Shown in pieces: positions 44,323 to 53,522 of a stretch of 64,000 nt of DNA. The notes beneath the pieces were generated by a model. It was not told the origin of the DNA, searched no databases, and saw only the letters and a list, made by a program, of their open reading frames with translations. Position numbers and translations under genes: made by a program. Every line of letters begins with the position of its first letter. The stretch's first letter is position 1. The stretch lies in contig NZ_FNPX01000004.1 of assembly GCF_900107415.1 (NCBI RefSeq), positions 212,644-276,643 of the forward strand, read 5' to 3'. This DNA comes from Jannaschia faecimaris (GTDB lineage: Bacteria; Pseudomonadota; Alphaproteobacteria; Rhodobacterales; Rhodobacteraceae).

Positions 44323-45283
44323 GACGCGGAGGGCAACGGACCATGTGGCCGGGTGCAAACTCCGCCAAGTCGGGCCGGGCTGTGCCGCAGGCGGCCTCTG
44401 CGATCGGGCACCGGGTGACGAAAGGGCAGCCCGTCGGCGGGTCAAGAGGGCTGGGCATGTCGCCTTCCAGCACGATCCGCTTGCGCGTGTCACGCAGCTT
44501 AGGATCGGGCAAGGGGATCGCCGATAGCAATGCTTCCGTATAGGGGTGCATGGGGTTGGCGAAGACCTCCGATGCCGGGCCTTCCTCCACAACGACGCCG
44601 AGGTACATGACGGCGACCCGGTCGGCGATATGGCGCACCACGCTCAAGTCGTGGGCGATGAAGAGATAGCTGAGCCCCAACTCCCTTTGAAGGCGCATCA
44701 GCAGGTTGAGGATCTGGCTCTGGATCGACACGTCGAGCGCGCTGACGGGTTCATCACAGATGATCAGGCGCGGGTTGAGCGCCAGCGCGCGGGCGATGAC
44801 AACGCGCTGCCGTTGCCCGCCGGACAGGGCACCGGGGCGTCGGTCGCGTTGATCCGGGTTCAGGCCGACCAGGTCCATCAACTCGTCCACGCGGGCGGCG
44901 ATCTGATCCTTGGGGTGGCGATGGATGACCAGCGGCTCGCCGATTGACTGCGCTATGGTGCGACGCGGGTTAAGGGCGCTGACCGGGTCCTGGAACACCA
45001 CCTGCATCTCGCGCCAGACGTGGCGGCGCTCCGCTTCGGACAGGGTGGCGATGTCGCGATCGTCGAATGTGATGCGGCCCGCAGTGATCGGGGCCAGACC
45101 AAGCACCGCGTTTCCGGTCGTGGATTTGCCGCAGCCGCTCTCGCCCACGACGGCCACGGTTTCATTGACGTTCACGGTCAGGGAAACCCCGTCTACGGCC
45201 TTCACTAGACCCTTGCCGCCGCCGAAGCGACCGGTGCGGACTGGGAAGTGTACCTTGAGGTCCTCGATACGCAGCAGGGTCAT
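44306..45283 (-). CDS. Peptide-type ABC transporter ATPase (DppF/OppF-like)
   Basis: The 325-residue ABC ATPase has Walker A VVGESGCGKSTTGN, signature LSGGQRQRVVIARAL, Walker B RLIICDEPVSALDVS, and the oligopeptide-type C-terminal extension with a CPFVTRCPIAEAAC cysteine cluster. It pairs with the upstream DppD-like ATPase, overlapping by ATGA, to energise the Dpp-type importer encoded in the same leftward operon. It is the terminal gene of that operon and is convergent with kynU. Confidence 0.93.
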   Translation of the reverse strand: MTLLRIEDLKVHFPVRTGRFGGGKGLVKAVDGVSLTVNVNETVAVVGESGCGKSTTGNAVLGLAPITAGRITFDDRDIATLSEAERRHVWREMQVVFQDPVSALNPRRTIAQSIGEPLVIHRHPKDQIAARVDELMDLVGLNPDQRDRRPGALSGGQRQRVVIARALALNPRLIICDEPVSALDVSIQSQILNLLMRLQRELGLSYLFIAHDLSVVRHIADRVAVMYLGVVVEEGPASEVFANPMHPYTEALLSAIPLPDPKLRDTRKRIVLEGDMPSPLDPPTGCPFVTRCPIAEAACGTARPDLAEFAPGHMVRCPPRLRSRD

Positions 45284-46233
45284 TCCATGCCCTCAACCGG
45301 GTGGAAACAGGCGATGCGATGGGGACCATCGGTCAGTATAGGGCGCGCGGTGCAGGCATCGGTGGCGCGGTCGCAGCGGGTCCGGAAGCGGCATCCCTCG
45401 GGCCAGTCGCGCGGGCTGGGCACGTTGCCCTTGATGGCGAACAATTCGCCCTTGGGGGGCTCATCCAAACGCGGAATCGTGCGCAGCAGCATTCGGGTAT
45501 AAGGGTGACGCGGACTCGCGAACAGCGGATCGACGGGGGCCTGTTCGACCACGCGCCCACCGTACATGACGCAGACGCGATCCGCCAATTCGGCAACGAC
45601 GCCCATGTCATGGGTGATCAGCAGGATCGCGGTGCCAACCTCGGCCGCCAGATCGCGCATCAGGGCCAGGATTTGCGCTTGAATGGTCACATCGAGCGCG
45701 GTCGTCGGTTCGTCCGCGATCAACAGACGGGGCTTGGAGATGAGCGCGGCGGCGATCATGACACGCTGGCACATGCCGCCCGAGAGTTCCGTCGGCAACT
45801 GCATCGCCCGGCGCGCGGGTTCGGGAATGCCCACGCGGCGCAGCATGTCGATGGCCTGTTTCATGGCCTCGACGGGGCTGGCGCGGTCGTGAACGAACAG
45901 GCTCTCGGCGACCTGCGCACCAACGGGCACCAGCGGGTTCAGCGACGATACCGGCTCCTGAAAGATCATCGCAAGGTCCGCCCCGCGCAGGTTGCGCAAC
46001 TCGGAGTCCGGCAAGGCAGTCAGGTCGGTGTCATCGAACACGACCCGACCCCGCCCCACCGTCAGGCCCTCACCCAGAAGGCCCATGACGGCAAGCGCGG
46101 TCAGGGATTTACCCGACCCGCTTTCACCAACCAGGGCCACCACCTCGCCCGGTGCCACATCCAGCGTTACTCCATCGACGAGCGACAGCGGACCGGCATC
46201 GATGGCCAAATCCTCGATCGAGAGCAGGGTCAT
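45280..46233 (-). CDS. Peptide-type ABC transporter ATPase (DppD/OppD-like)
   Basis: The 317-residue ATPase shows Walker [19 protein letters not shown], signature [16 protein letters not shown] (cysteine instead of the usual arginine/glutamine in the motif), Walker [15 protein letters not shown], and the C-terminal [14 protein letters not shown]e-S-like cluster region. It is overlapped by ggt upstream (ATGA) and by dppF downstream, so translation is coupled. It is part of the GntR-dppABC-SDR-deacetylase-ggt-dppDF operon. Confidence 0.92.
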   Translation of the reverse strand: MTLLSIEDLAIDAGPLSLVDGVTLDVAPGEVVALVGESGSGKSLTALAVMGLLGEGLTVGRGRVVFDDTDLTALPDSELRNLRGADLAMIFQEPVSSLNPLVPVGAQVAESLFVHDRASPVEAMKQAIDMLRRVGIPEPARRAMQLPTELSGGMCQRVMIAAALISKPRLLIADEPTTALDVTIQAQILALMRDLAAEVGTAILLITHDMGVVAELADRVCVMYGGRVVEQAPVDPLFASPRHPYTRMLLRTIPRLDEPPKGELFAIKGNVPSPRDWPEGCRFRTRCDRATDACTARPILTDGPHRIACFHPVEGME

Positions 46234-47813
46234 TCAGAGACGGCCTTGGTCCAGGGATTGTTGGGGTGTACCGCCCCGCAGTTTGGCATGCCGCCCCGCC
46301 CCGCCTGCACAAGCGAGGGAATGGCGAACTGCACGGGATAAAGGCTGTCCTCCGTGATCTGAACGGGGTGGTTGGCGGCAATCGCGCTGGCGGTGTCGGG
46401 TGATGCGACCCGATTGACCAGAACCGTTGGCGCGCTTGCATCGATGCGCGGCGCGTGAAGCGCCTGCTCGGGTGAGGCCCCGTGGTCGATGATCTGCGAC
46501 AGAAGCTGCACGATTGCCGGGAAGATCTGCCGGCCACCTGCGGCCCCGACGGCAATGTCTGGGGTGCCGTCTCGGGTGGTGATCACGGGTGCCATGTTCG
46601 CCAGCGGCACGGCACCGGGGGCAATGGAATTGGGTTGATCGGGACGGGGGTCGAACCACATCATCCCGTTGTTCATCGTCAGGCCCAGACTGGGAGCCAC
46701 GACCTTCGAGCCGAAGCGCGACAACAGCGTGTTCGTTAGCGAGACCATGTTGCCCTGCCTGTCGATCACCGAAAGGTGGCTGGTGCAATCGCGCCCCGCC
46801 GCCGCGTGGCCCATCGTCTTGAGGCGCGCCTGGTAGGTGGCGCGGATGGCGTTCGCATGGTGTGCGGCGAAGTCCGCGTCCGAAGCTCCGGCCATATCCT
46901 GCCCGGTCAGTCGCATTAGCGTGTCCAGAAGGCTGGGCCCGCCGGACAAACCAGGAATCGTATGAACGATCCGGTCGCGGTAATGGCCGCTGGCGGGCCT
47001 GTTCCATGTTGGACGGTAGCGGGAAAAATCATCGGCCGCGAGTTTTGATCCCTTGGCCTGAAGGTCGGCGACGAGCGTTGCGGCGGTCTCGCCCTCGTAG
47101 AAGTCGCGCGCACCATTCTGTGCCAAGCGGCGCAGCATCGTGGCTTTCAACGGCATCGGCAGCAACCGGGCGGTCGGGTCGGTTGGATCGGGCGTGCGGA
47201 CCCTTGGGTCGAGGAACAGTGCGGCCGCATCCGCATCGCGCGACAGGCCGGGCGCGTCGATGGCGAAGGCCAGCTCTGCGAACCAATCGACACGCATCCC
47301 ACGCTCCGCCAGGCCAATCGCGGGGGCGAGCGCGTCTGCCCAGGGCAGTGTGCCGTGTTTCTCCAGCGCCTCAGCCAATCCGGCGACCGCGCCGGGCACG
47401 CAGATCGACATGGGCCCGATCAGGTTGCGATCGTCCTGCACCGACGGCCAGTTGAACCAGTCACCGCCAGCGCCCCCGACCAGGGGAAAATCCGCGGGAT
47501 CGGCGGCCAAAGGTGCGCGCAGGTTGAAGTCCAGCGCTTCGACCGTGCCGTCCGCGCTGGCATGCAGCAGAAAGCCGCCACCGCCCAGACCCGACAGCCA
47601 GGGTTCCACCACCGAAAGGGCCAATGCGGTCGTTACGGCGGCGTCCATCGCATTCCCGCCAGCCGCCAGAACATCTGCCCCGATCTGCGCCGCTTCGTGG
47701 TGCTGTGCGGCGACGATGCCACCGTGGCTTTCGACCTGTGGTTTGCTCACTGCCCAAGTCTGGTGTGACACGGGCGGGGTTAGTGACGGCTTGGCATGGC
47801 TGCGCTCATCCAT
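46230..47813 (-). CDS. ggt: Gamma-glutamyltransferase
   Basis: Ggt is a self-cleaving Ntn hydrolase that removes gamma-glutamyl groups from glutathione or other gamma-glutamyl amides. The 527-residue precursor has the large-subunit signatures (GNAMDAAVTTALALSVVEPWLSGLGGGGFLL; YEGETAATLVADLQAKG) and the predicted cleavage and catalytic threonine Thr344 in DCTSHLSVIDRQGNMVSLTNT. Substrate loops MNNGMMWFDPRP and GAAGGRQIFPAIVQ follow. No signal peptide is seen, so it appears cytoplasmic, unlike the periplasmic E. coli enzyme. The start at 47813 has AAAGGGAGC upstream and is preferred to 47831. It acts in the same operon as a peptide importer. Confidence 0.92.
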   Translation of the reverse strand: MDERSHAKPSLTPPVSHQTWAVSKPQVESHGGIVAAQHHEAAQIGADVLAAGGNAMDAAVTTALALSVVEPWLSGLGGGGFLLHASADGTVEALDFNLRAPLAADPADFPLVGGAGGDWFNWPSVQDDRNLIGPMSICVPGAVAGLAEALEKHGTLPWADALAPAIGLAERGMRVDWFAELAFAIDAPGLSRDADAAALFLDPRVRTPDPTDPTARLLPMPLKATMLRRLAQNGARDFYEGETAATLVADLQAKGSKLAADDFSRYRPTWNRPASGHYRDRIVHTIPGLSGGPSLLDTLMRLTGQDMAGASDADFAAHHANAIRATYQARLKTMGHAAAGRDCTSHLSVIDRQGNMVSLTNTLLSRFGSKVVAPSLGLTMNNGMMWFDPRPDQPNSIAPGAVPLANMAPVITTRDGTPDIAVGAAGGRQIFPAIVQLLSQIIDHGASPEQALHAPRIDASAPTVLVNRVASPDTASAIAANHPVQITEDSLYPVQFAIPSLVQAGRGGMPNCGAVHPNNPWTKAVSE

Positions 47814-48678
47814 GTGGGTGCTCCCTTTCATCGACGGGCGTGATCGGGTCCAGCGTCACATCCAAGCCGGAGCCAAGGCCACGATGGTGCTCCGCCAACT
47901 CTCCGCAGGTGGCGACCCAGACTTTCGGGCTGTCGACCAGCGGCCGCAGCAGATGCTCCAGCATTTCGACCCTTGCGGCCCGTCCCGAAATCCAGTCGTG
48001 CACGGTCAGCATGAACAACCCGCCATCGCGGATTTGCGCGTCGGCGTCGGTGCGCCATTGTTCGGCGACTTCGCGATCGGGGCGGGGGGATTTGTCGCCG
48101 GCACCAAGAAACTTGAAGAAGATGGCATCATCGTTGTCCCACCGGACCGGGATCTGCGTGACGCCGTTGATGGTATAGGGCACGTCGTGGCCCATCAGGC
48201 TGGAATCCCAGAGGTCATGGCGGTCCAACTCGCGCAGCATGTGGGGCGTCATCTCCCACGCCGGGGAGCGGAAGCCGGAGGGCGTCATGCCCGTCTGTTC
48301 AACGAAGAGGGCTATCGCCGCCTCCAACGCCTCGGTGAAACGGTGGTCGGAGACATCGCTGACCAACTCGTGAAAATAGCCATGCAGGCCGATCTCGTGG
48401 CCGCGCTCTATCAAGCCCGGCAAGAGGTCGGGGTTTTCCTCGGCAACAACGGCAGGCACGAAGAAGCTCCCTCGGACGCCGATCCGGTCCAGCATCGCGA
48501 CCATCCGTGCCAGGCCCGCTCGCATGCCATAGCTCCGGTGCTCCAACGCGGCGAGGGCTTGGGGCAGCCCTCTGCGGTGCTGCCAGAGATGGGGGGACGT
48601 CGCATCGACATCGACGCTGAAGCATGCGGCGGCGGTAAGGCCCTTGGGCCAAGGGTAGGCTTGGGGATCCCAGATCAC
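47806..48678 (-). CDS. Polysaccharide deacetylase-fold (NodB-domain) amidohydrolase
   Basis: The 290-residue product has a single NodB-type domain: ACFSVDVDATSPHLW (metal aspartate), RGSFFVPAVVAEENP, GHEIGLHGYFHELV (two metal histidines), GFRSPAWEMTPHML and LFMLTVHDWISGR. Cytoplasmic members of this subgroup remove acyl groups from small amides or act like allantoinase/PuuE rather than on cell-wall polymers, and no signal is present here. It starts with GTG at 48678, overlapping the SDR stop (GTGA). Its 3' end overlaps the ggt start by 8 nt. The substrate is probably the amide compound imported by the operon's transporter. Confidence 0.85.
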   Translation of the reverse strand: MIWDPQAYPWPKGLTAAACFSVDVDATSPHLWQHRRGLPQALAALEHRSYGMRAGLARMVAMLDRIGVRGSFFVPAVVAEENPDLLPGLIERGHEIGLHGYFHELVSDVSDHRFTEALEAAIALFVEQTGMTPSGFRSPAWEMTPHMLRELDRHDLWDSSLMGHDVPYTINGVTQIPVRWDNDDAIFFKFLGAGDKSPRPDREVAEQWRTDADAQIRDGGLFMLTVHDWISGRAARVEMLEHLLRPLVDSPKVWVATCGELAEHHRGLGSGLDVTLDPITPVDEREHPHG

Positions 48679-49433
48679 AACGCGCTCTTCTTCGCTTGGT
48701 AGACGTCCATGGTTCCCGCCGAATTGCCGCCGTCGACGGCCAAGGATGTCCCGGTGATGTTCTTTGCCGCCGATGATGCGAGGTACAGCGCCGCTTGCCC
48801 GACATCCTCGGCCCCGGTTTCCGTTCCAAGCGGGATGGCGGCCATCACCCGGTCGATGTGTTCCTGGGTCAGGGTGCTGACGGCACTGCCGGAGGCGAAG
48901 CCCGGCTCCAGGCAGTTCGCCCGGATGCCGTATTCCGCCAATTCCAGCGCGAAGCCCTTGGTCATTCGGTCCAGCGCGGTCTTGGACATGCAGTAGGTCA
49001 CCGCCGTGCGCCGCATCTTGCGCGCCGCCCCGGAAGAGATATTGACGAAATTGCCCCGCACCCCTGCCGCGATCATCTGGAGCGCGAAGCCCCGCATCAA
49101 CACGAAGGGCGCGCGGACGTTGACGCCCATGATCCGATCCCAGTCGGCGATCTCCATGTCCAGCAGAAAGGATGACGGATAGAGCGCGGCATTGTTCACG
49201 ACCACGTCGGGCGCGCCCCATTTATCTTTCACCGCGTCCATCAGGTGCTGCAATCCGGCGTCCGAGGTCAGGTCGGCGGCCACGGCGAAATCGGACAGGC
49301 CATCGGTCGCGGTGTCGGTTGAGCAGACCTCTGCGCCCGCTTGCCTGAAATGGTGGACCAACGCGCGCCCCATTATCCCGGCAGCCCCGGTGATTACGAC
49401 GCGCTTGCCTTTGAACTCGTCTCCAAAATCCAT
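48675..49433 (-). CDS. SDR-family NAD(P)-dependent oxidoreductase
   Basis: The 252-residue classical short-chain dehydrogenase has the cofactor loop VVITGAAGIMGRALVHHF, VNNAALYPSSF, the catalytic set NISSGAARKMRRTAVTYCMSKTAL (Ser, Tyr, Lys) and the late ITGTSLAVDGGNSAGT. It oxidises or reduces an alcohol/carbonyl group of an unknown substrate. The start at 49433 (MDFGDEFKG) lies 1 nt after the permease stop. The longer frame to 49604 overlaps the permease and is rejected. It is a catabolic member of the dpp-ggt operon by position. Confidence 0.9.
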   Translation of the reverse strand: MDFGDEFKGKRVVITGAAGIMGRALVHHFRQAGAEVCSTDTATDGLSDFAVAADLTSDAGLQHLMDAVKDKWGAPDVVVNNAALYPSSFLLDMEIADWDRIMGVNVRAPFVLMRGFALQMIAAGVRGNFVNISSGAARKMRRTAVTYCMSKTALDRMTKGFALELAEYGIRANCLEPGFASGSAVSTLTQEHIDRVMAAIPLGTETGAEDVGQAALYLASSAAKNITGTSLAVDGGNSAGTMDVYQAKKSAL

Positions 49434-49434
49434 C

Positions 49435-50280
49435 TTACCGTCCTTTTCCCATGCGATCGCCAAGGCGGTCGCCAATAAGGTTCGCGCTGAGCACCAGTGC
49501 GAAGAGAGCAAAGCCGGGGAAGGTGGCGATCCACCAGGCCGACCCGACGTAGTTCCGCCCCGTTGAAAGCATGGATCCCCAGCTGGCGGTCGGGGGCTGA
49601 ACACCGAGTCCCAGGAACGACAGGCCCGCTTCGAACAGGACCATCAGGCCGAACTCCAGCGTTGCCACCACGAGCAGAGGGCCAATGATGTTTGGCAGAA
49701 TGTGCAGCGCCAGAACGCGGGTGGGGGACGCCCCCATGGCGCGGGCAAGCGTGACGAAGGGGCGGTCCGCGATGGCAAGTGTCTGTCCATATGCGACCCG
49801 CGCGTATCGGGGCCAGCGGGTCAGCGCCAGCACCAGGATAACGTTGATGAAGCCCGGTCCCAGCACGGCGACAGTGATGATCGCCAGCAGGATCGCCGGA
49901 ATCGACAGGAAGATATCGACAAGCCGCATCAGGATCGTCTCGGCCCAACCCCGAAGATACCCGGCAGCCATACCGACGGTCACGCCCAAGACCCCTGACA
50001 GCAGCACCGATAGCACGGCGACCGAGAGCGAGACCTGCGCCCCGTAGATCAGGCGGCTGAGGACGTCGCGCCCCAGCTCATCCGAGCCGAGCCAGAACGT
50101 CACGCCGCGCGCCTCGAACCCCGGAGCTTTCAGGCGGGCCAGCAGGTTCTGTCGATCGGGGTCCAACGGCGCAATCCAAGGCGCGAAGATTGCGGCCAGC
50201 GTCAGTGCCGCCAAGAGCCAGGCTGGCCACCACGCGAGGGCCCTGCGGATGTGGGAGGGGGCGGCGAGGGTCGCCATCAC
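49435..50280 (-). CDS. Peptide-type ABC permease (DppC-like)
   Basis: The 281-residue inner-membrane permease has the N-terminal segment WWPAWLLAALTLAAIFAPWIAPLDP, the HDELGRDVLSR-like LGSDELGRDVLSRLIYGAQVS, and the BPD_transp_1 EAA loop (YGQTLAIADRPFVTLARAMGASPTRVLALHILPNIIGPLLV). It partners DppB, overlapping its stop by ATGA. Together they form the channel of the operon's importer. Confidence 0.93.
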   Translation of the reverse strand: MMATLAAPSHIRRALAWWPAWLLAALTLAAIFAPWIAPLDPDRQNLLARLKAPGFEARGVTFWLGSDELGRDVLSRLIYGAQVSLSVAVLSVLLSGVLGVTVGMAAGYLRGWAETILMRLVDIFLSIPAILLAIITVAVLGPGFINVILVLALTRWPRYARVAYGQTLAIADRPFVTLARAMGASPTRVLALHILPNIIGPLLVVATLEFGLMVLFEAGLSFLGLGVQPPTASWGSMLSTGRNYVGSAWWIATFPGFALFALVLSANLIGDRLGDRMGKGR

Positions 50281-51200
50281 TTGCCCCCTAACCGGACGCG
50301 AGGATCGACGACAGAATAGAGGATGTCAGCGGCCAGGTTGGCAAAGATGGTTACGAAAGCACCAAGCAGCACGACCGCCTGCACGATGACGAAGTCGCGG
50401 GCGGCGATGCTCTGCACCGTCAACAGGCCAAGGCCCGGCCACGCGAAGACCGTCTCGACGATGACCGCCCCGGCCAGCAATTGCGAGATTTCGAGCGCGG
50501 TGATGGAGATGATGGGGATCAGGGAGTTCCGCATCAGGTGTTTGGATACAAGACGCCCGGTACCCACGCCCCGCGCGCGGGCGGATCGGACGTAATCCTT
50601 GCCCAGCTCGTCTACCACGGCAGCTCGTGTGATACGTGCATAGGTGGCTAATGACAGCAGTCCGAGCGCGATGGACGGCATGATCAGATGGGCCAGCGTG
50701 CCCGTACCCGACGATGGCAGCCAGCGAAGCCAGACACCGAACACCAAGATCATCATAATCCCCGACCAGAATGTCGGCATCGATTGGCAGGCGAGGACCA
50801 GTCCCATGATCCAGCGGGAGATGGCCTTGCCGCGGGTCAATGCCATCACGAGACCCAGAGGCAATCCGATCAGCAAAGCCACAGCCAGTGCCCCCCCGGC
50901 CAGTTGCAGGGTCTGAGGGATGCGCGATGCGATGATCGTCCAGACCGGCGCGTTCTGCACGAAACTGCGCCCCAGATCGAAGGTCAGCATGTCGCCGAGG
51001 AAGTCGACATATTGCACCCAGAGGGCGCGATCGAGGCCAAGCGTGGCACGCATGGCCTCGATATCCGCCTGCGTCGCGGTTTCGGGCAGCAGGAGCGCGG
51101 TCGGGTCGCCGGTAAGGCGCTGGATGAAGAACACCAGCGTCACCACCCCGAAAGCCGCGATCAGCGCCTGTCCACCGCGATGCAGGAGGAAGCGGAGCAT
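50277..51200 (-). CDS. Peptide-type ABC permease (DppB-like)
   Basis: The 307-residue permease has the typical DppB start (FLLHRGGQALIAAFGVVTLVFFIQRLTGDPTALLLPETAT), a periplasmic loop LGLDRALWVQYVDFLGDMLTFDLGRSFVQNAPV, and the EAA loop YVRSARARGVGTGRLVSKHLMRNSLIPII. Its ATG overlaps the upstream binding-protein stop by one base (TAATG), giving coupled translation. Confidence 0.94.
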   Translation of the reverse strand: MLRFLLHRGGQALIAAFGVVTLVFFIQRLTGDPTALLLPETATQADIEAMRATLGLDRALWVQYVDFLGDMLTFDLGRSFVQNAPVWTIIASRIPQTLQLAGGALAVALLIGLPLGLVMALTRGKAISRWIMGLVLACQSMPTFWSGIMMILVFGVWLRWLPSSGTGTLAHLIMPSIALGLLSLATYARITRAAVVDELGKDYVRSARARGVGTGRLVSKHLMRNSLIPIISITALEISQLLAGAVIVETVFAWPGLGLLTVQSIAARDFVIVQAVVLLGAFVTIFANLAADILYSVVDPRVRLGGK

Positions 51201-52705
51201 TATTCGGAAATGCTCATGCGGTTGAGGAACATGCTCTCGTTCGCAGTCGGCTCGAACGCGATGTCGTCGGACGCGCCGTACAGCACCGCGGCCTGGTAGA
51301 GGGGCAGTACGTAGTAATTCTCGCGCACGATCTCATGCACGCGTGCATAGGCTTCTTGGCGGACGGCTTCGTCCAGCGAAACGCGCGCGGTCTGAAGCAG
51401 CTCGTCCAGTTCCGGCACGTTCACGCGGCTCCAGCTCGACGACGAATGCAGCAGCGGATAGGCGATGCCGTCCGCATCCTGACACGCGCAGGACCAACGC
51501 CCGAAGCTGAGTTCAGGCCGCTCCGGCCGGTCGGGATTGCGCGCCGAGGCGAGATAGGTCGGCATGTCGGTGATCGAGATCTCGATGTCGAAGCCCACAT
51601 CGTTGAGCATCTGCTGCAAGGCCTGCACGATCCGTTGATCGAAAACCGGTGCTGTGCCGAAAGTTGCCGGCGTCGCAGCAAGGTCGGGGTTCGCGGACGT
51701 GATCTCGCGGGCCGCATCGGGATCGTATTCAAACGGCATAATCCCCTCGGCATAGCCGAAGTGCGCGGGGCTGGAGAGTTGCGCCATCGGCATTTCGCCG
51801 GCACCCAGCAAGCCTTGCGTGATGCCCTCGATATCAATGGCGAGGGAGGCCGCGCGCCGCATGTCCGGGTCGTTGAACGGCGGCACGTCCAGGTTCAGGC
51901 CAAGGAAGGCCACCCTCTCGGTCGGTGCGGACAGAACCTGCAGGTCGGGGTTTGATTGCAGCTGCATCGCGGCGTCGCTGTCGATGCTGACGACCAGATC
52001 GGCATTCCCCGCCTGAAGGTCGGCCACGCGTGTCGCGGCATCGGGGACGGCGCGGAAGATCGCGGCCTCGAACGGCCCGGCCTCGCCCCAGTAGTCTTCG
52101 TTACGCGTCAGTGTGACCGACACGCCGCGGTTCCAATTGCTGAAGGCATAGGGGCCGGAGCCGACAGGCGCGTTGTTGAACGCATCGGCCCCGACCTCCT
52201 CCACGACGTGCTGCGGCACGATGGACAGTTTGACCAACTGCGCAAGCAGGGCCGGGTAGGGGCCGTCGGTCGTCAGGGTGACGACGTTGCCCTCGGCGGT
52301 GGCGTCGATGATCTGGTTGAATTGACCCAATTGCGGTGATCCGAACTCTGGGTCGATAATGCGCTTGACCGAGTAGAGGACATCGTTGGCGGTCAGGGGG
52401 GCACCATCGTGAAAGGTGATCCCGTCCCGGATGGTGAATGTCATCTCGGTGTCCGAGACCTGCTGCCAGTCGGATGCAACCTGCGCAACGATATCACCTT
52501 CGTTGTTCCGGGTGACCAAGTTGTCGAAGATGTTGCGATAGACGTAGTAGCTGTCGGGGTTCCACTGCATGTGCGGATCCAAGGATGACGGCTCCCCTGC
52601 CAGGTCGACAGTGATGTCACGCGCGAACGCGGCTGTGGTCAGTGCAGGCGTAGCGAGGACCGCAAGGGCTACCCCGGCCAACAGGCCTTTGATGGAATGC
52701 TTCAT
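51200..52705 (-). CDS. Peptide-type periplasmic solute-binding protein (family 5)
   Basis: The 501-residue SBP_bac_5 protein has a Sec signal (cleavage near TTAAFA-RDI) and the usual landmarks: SLDPHMQWNPDSYYVYRNIFDNLVTRN, FTIRDGITFHDGAPLTANDVLYSVKRI, PVGSGPYAFSNWNRGVSVTLTRNEDYWGE, RRAASLAIDIEGI and WSCACQDADGIAYPLLHSSSSWSRVNVPELDELL. The family includes binders of di- and oligopeptides, glutathione, nickel and opines. With ggt in the operon, a gamma-glutamyl or other amide compound is a reasonable inference. It is the first structural gene after the GntR regulator (ATGA overlap). Confidence 0.92.
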   Translation of the reverse strand: MKHSIKGLLAGVALAVLATPALTTAAFARDITVDLAGEPSSLDPHMQWNPDSYYVYRNIFDNLVTRNNEGDIVAQVASDWQQVSDTEMTFTIRDGITFHDGAPLTANDVLYSVKRIIDPEFGSPQLGQFNQIIDATAEGNVVTLTTDGPYPALLAQLVKLSIVPQHVVEEVGADAFNNAPVGSGPYAFSNWNRGVSVTLTRNEDYWGEAGPFEAAIFRAVPDAATRVADLQAGNADLVVSIDSDAAMQLQSNPDLQVLSAPTERVAFLGLNLDVPPFNDPDMRRAASLAIDIEGITQGLLGAGEMPMAQLSSPAHFGYAEGIMPFEYDPDAAREITSANPDLAATPATFGTAPVFDQRIVQALQQMLNDVGFDIEISITDMPTYLASARNPDRPERPELSFGRWSCACQDADGIAYPLLHSSSSWSRVNVPELDELLQTARVSLDEAVRQEAYARVHEIVRENYYVLPLYQAAVLYGASDDIAFEPTANESMFLNRMSISE

Positions 52706-53469
52706 GTCTCTCTCCGGTTGTTGGCAGCTTGGTTTACGTGCCCCGTAAGTCCGCTGCCTGGAGTCAGGGGGGCATCGCTGTGCAGCAGTTGGCGCAGGAA
52801 GAACGCCTGCTGCGCGTCGATCAGGTTGGTCCGGGCGGCATGGATGGCCGCGCCATCCTCAGCCAGTGCGGCCCGGATCAGGTTGGGCGCATCAGTACGG
52901 TGAAACAGGCGGCCCCGTACCGGATCTTCCAGAAACCGGGTGATGCGGGCCGTATGATGCCACAGCTTGCGCAAATGGCGCGCGGTAAACGGGTTCAACG
53001 CCCCAAGCAGGATGCCGTCGACCCGGTCGATGTAGTGCCGGAAGGATGCGATGGCCCCCGCCTCGGGGCGGTCGTGGAGCGGTGTCAGAACGGCGGCGAT
53101 CTGGCTTAATTCGGTGCGGGCCGCATCCAGCAGTTTCACGTCGTTCAACGCGACCTCCGCCACGCGCCGCGCGTCCAGAACGTCGCCGATCAGCGCACCA
53201 GTCACCGGCAGAATACGCCAGCCGGTGCGCGGTTGCGGCGTGGCCCAGCCGTCATAACCAAGCCGCGTCAGACCGGCGCGGGCGGCGGCACGGGTAAGGC
53301 CGAACCGGTCCATTGCGTCGGCTTCGGTCACGGTGTTTCCGGGCGCGATTTCGCACCAGATCACGGCGTCGAGCAGACGGTCTTCCGCAAACCGTGCCTT
53401 GGCTTCGGGTGCGGGGGCTGCGCCGCCGGACGTGGCCGGTCGCAGGAGGGGGGAGCTTGGATCGTACAT
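52702..53469 (-). CDS. GntR-family (FCD) regulator of the dpp-ggt operon
   Basis: The 255-residue regulator has a winged helix at about residues 28-85 (FAEDRLLDAVIWCEIAPGNTVTEADAMDRFGLTRAAARAGLTRLGYDGWATPQPRTGWRI) and an all-helical FCD-like effector domain (SQIAAVLTPLH, FRHYIDRVDGILLGALNPFTARHLRKLWHHT). The DNA-binding part is somewhat atypical, and its N-terminus is Pro/Ala rich. It leads the operon and overlaps dppA by 4 nt. An inverted repeat upstream (53491-53522) is its likely operator. Confidence 0.82.
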   Translation of the reverse strand: MYDPSSPLLRPATSGGAAPAPEAKARFAEDRLLDAVIWCEIAPGNTVTEADAMDRFGLTRAAARAGLTRLGYDGWATPQPRTGWRILPVTGALIGDVLDARRVAEVALNDVKLLDAARTELSQIAAVLTPLHDRPEAGAIASFRHYIDRVDGILLGALNPFTARHLRKLWHHTARITRFLEDPVRGRLFHRTDAPNLIRAALAEDGAAIHAARTNLIDAQQAFFLRQLLHSDAPLTPGSGLTGHVNQAANNRRET

Positions 53470-53490
53470 TGAACCTCAGTGGCTATGCTC

Positions 53491-53522
53491 TGACATGTTG
53501 AACGGGGTATTTTAACATGTCA
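53491..53522. promoter_or_regulatory. Inverted repeat upstream of the GntR/dpp operon
   Basis: TGACATGTT (53491-53499) and AACATGTCA (53514-53522) are perfect 9-bp arms separated by 14 bp. Each arm contains the small palindrome ACATGT, and the two centres are about two helical turns apart. It lies 22 bp upstream of the regulator start, consistent with autoregulation. Confidence 0.5.
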
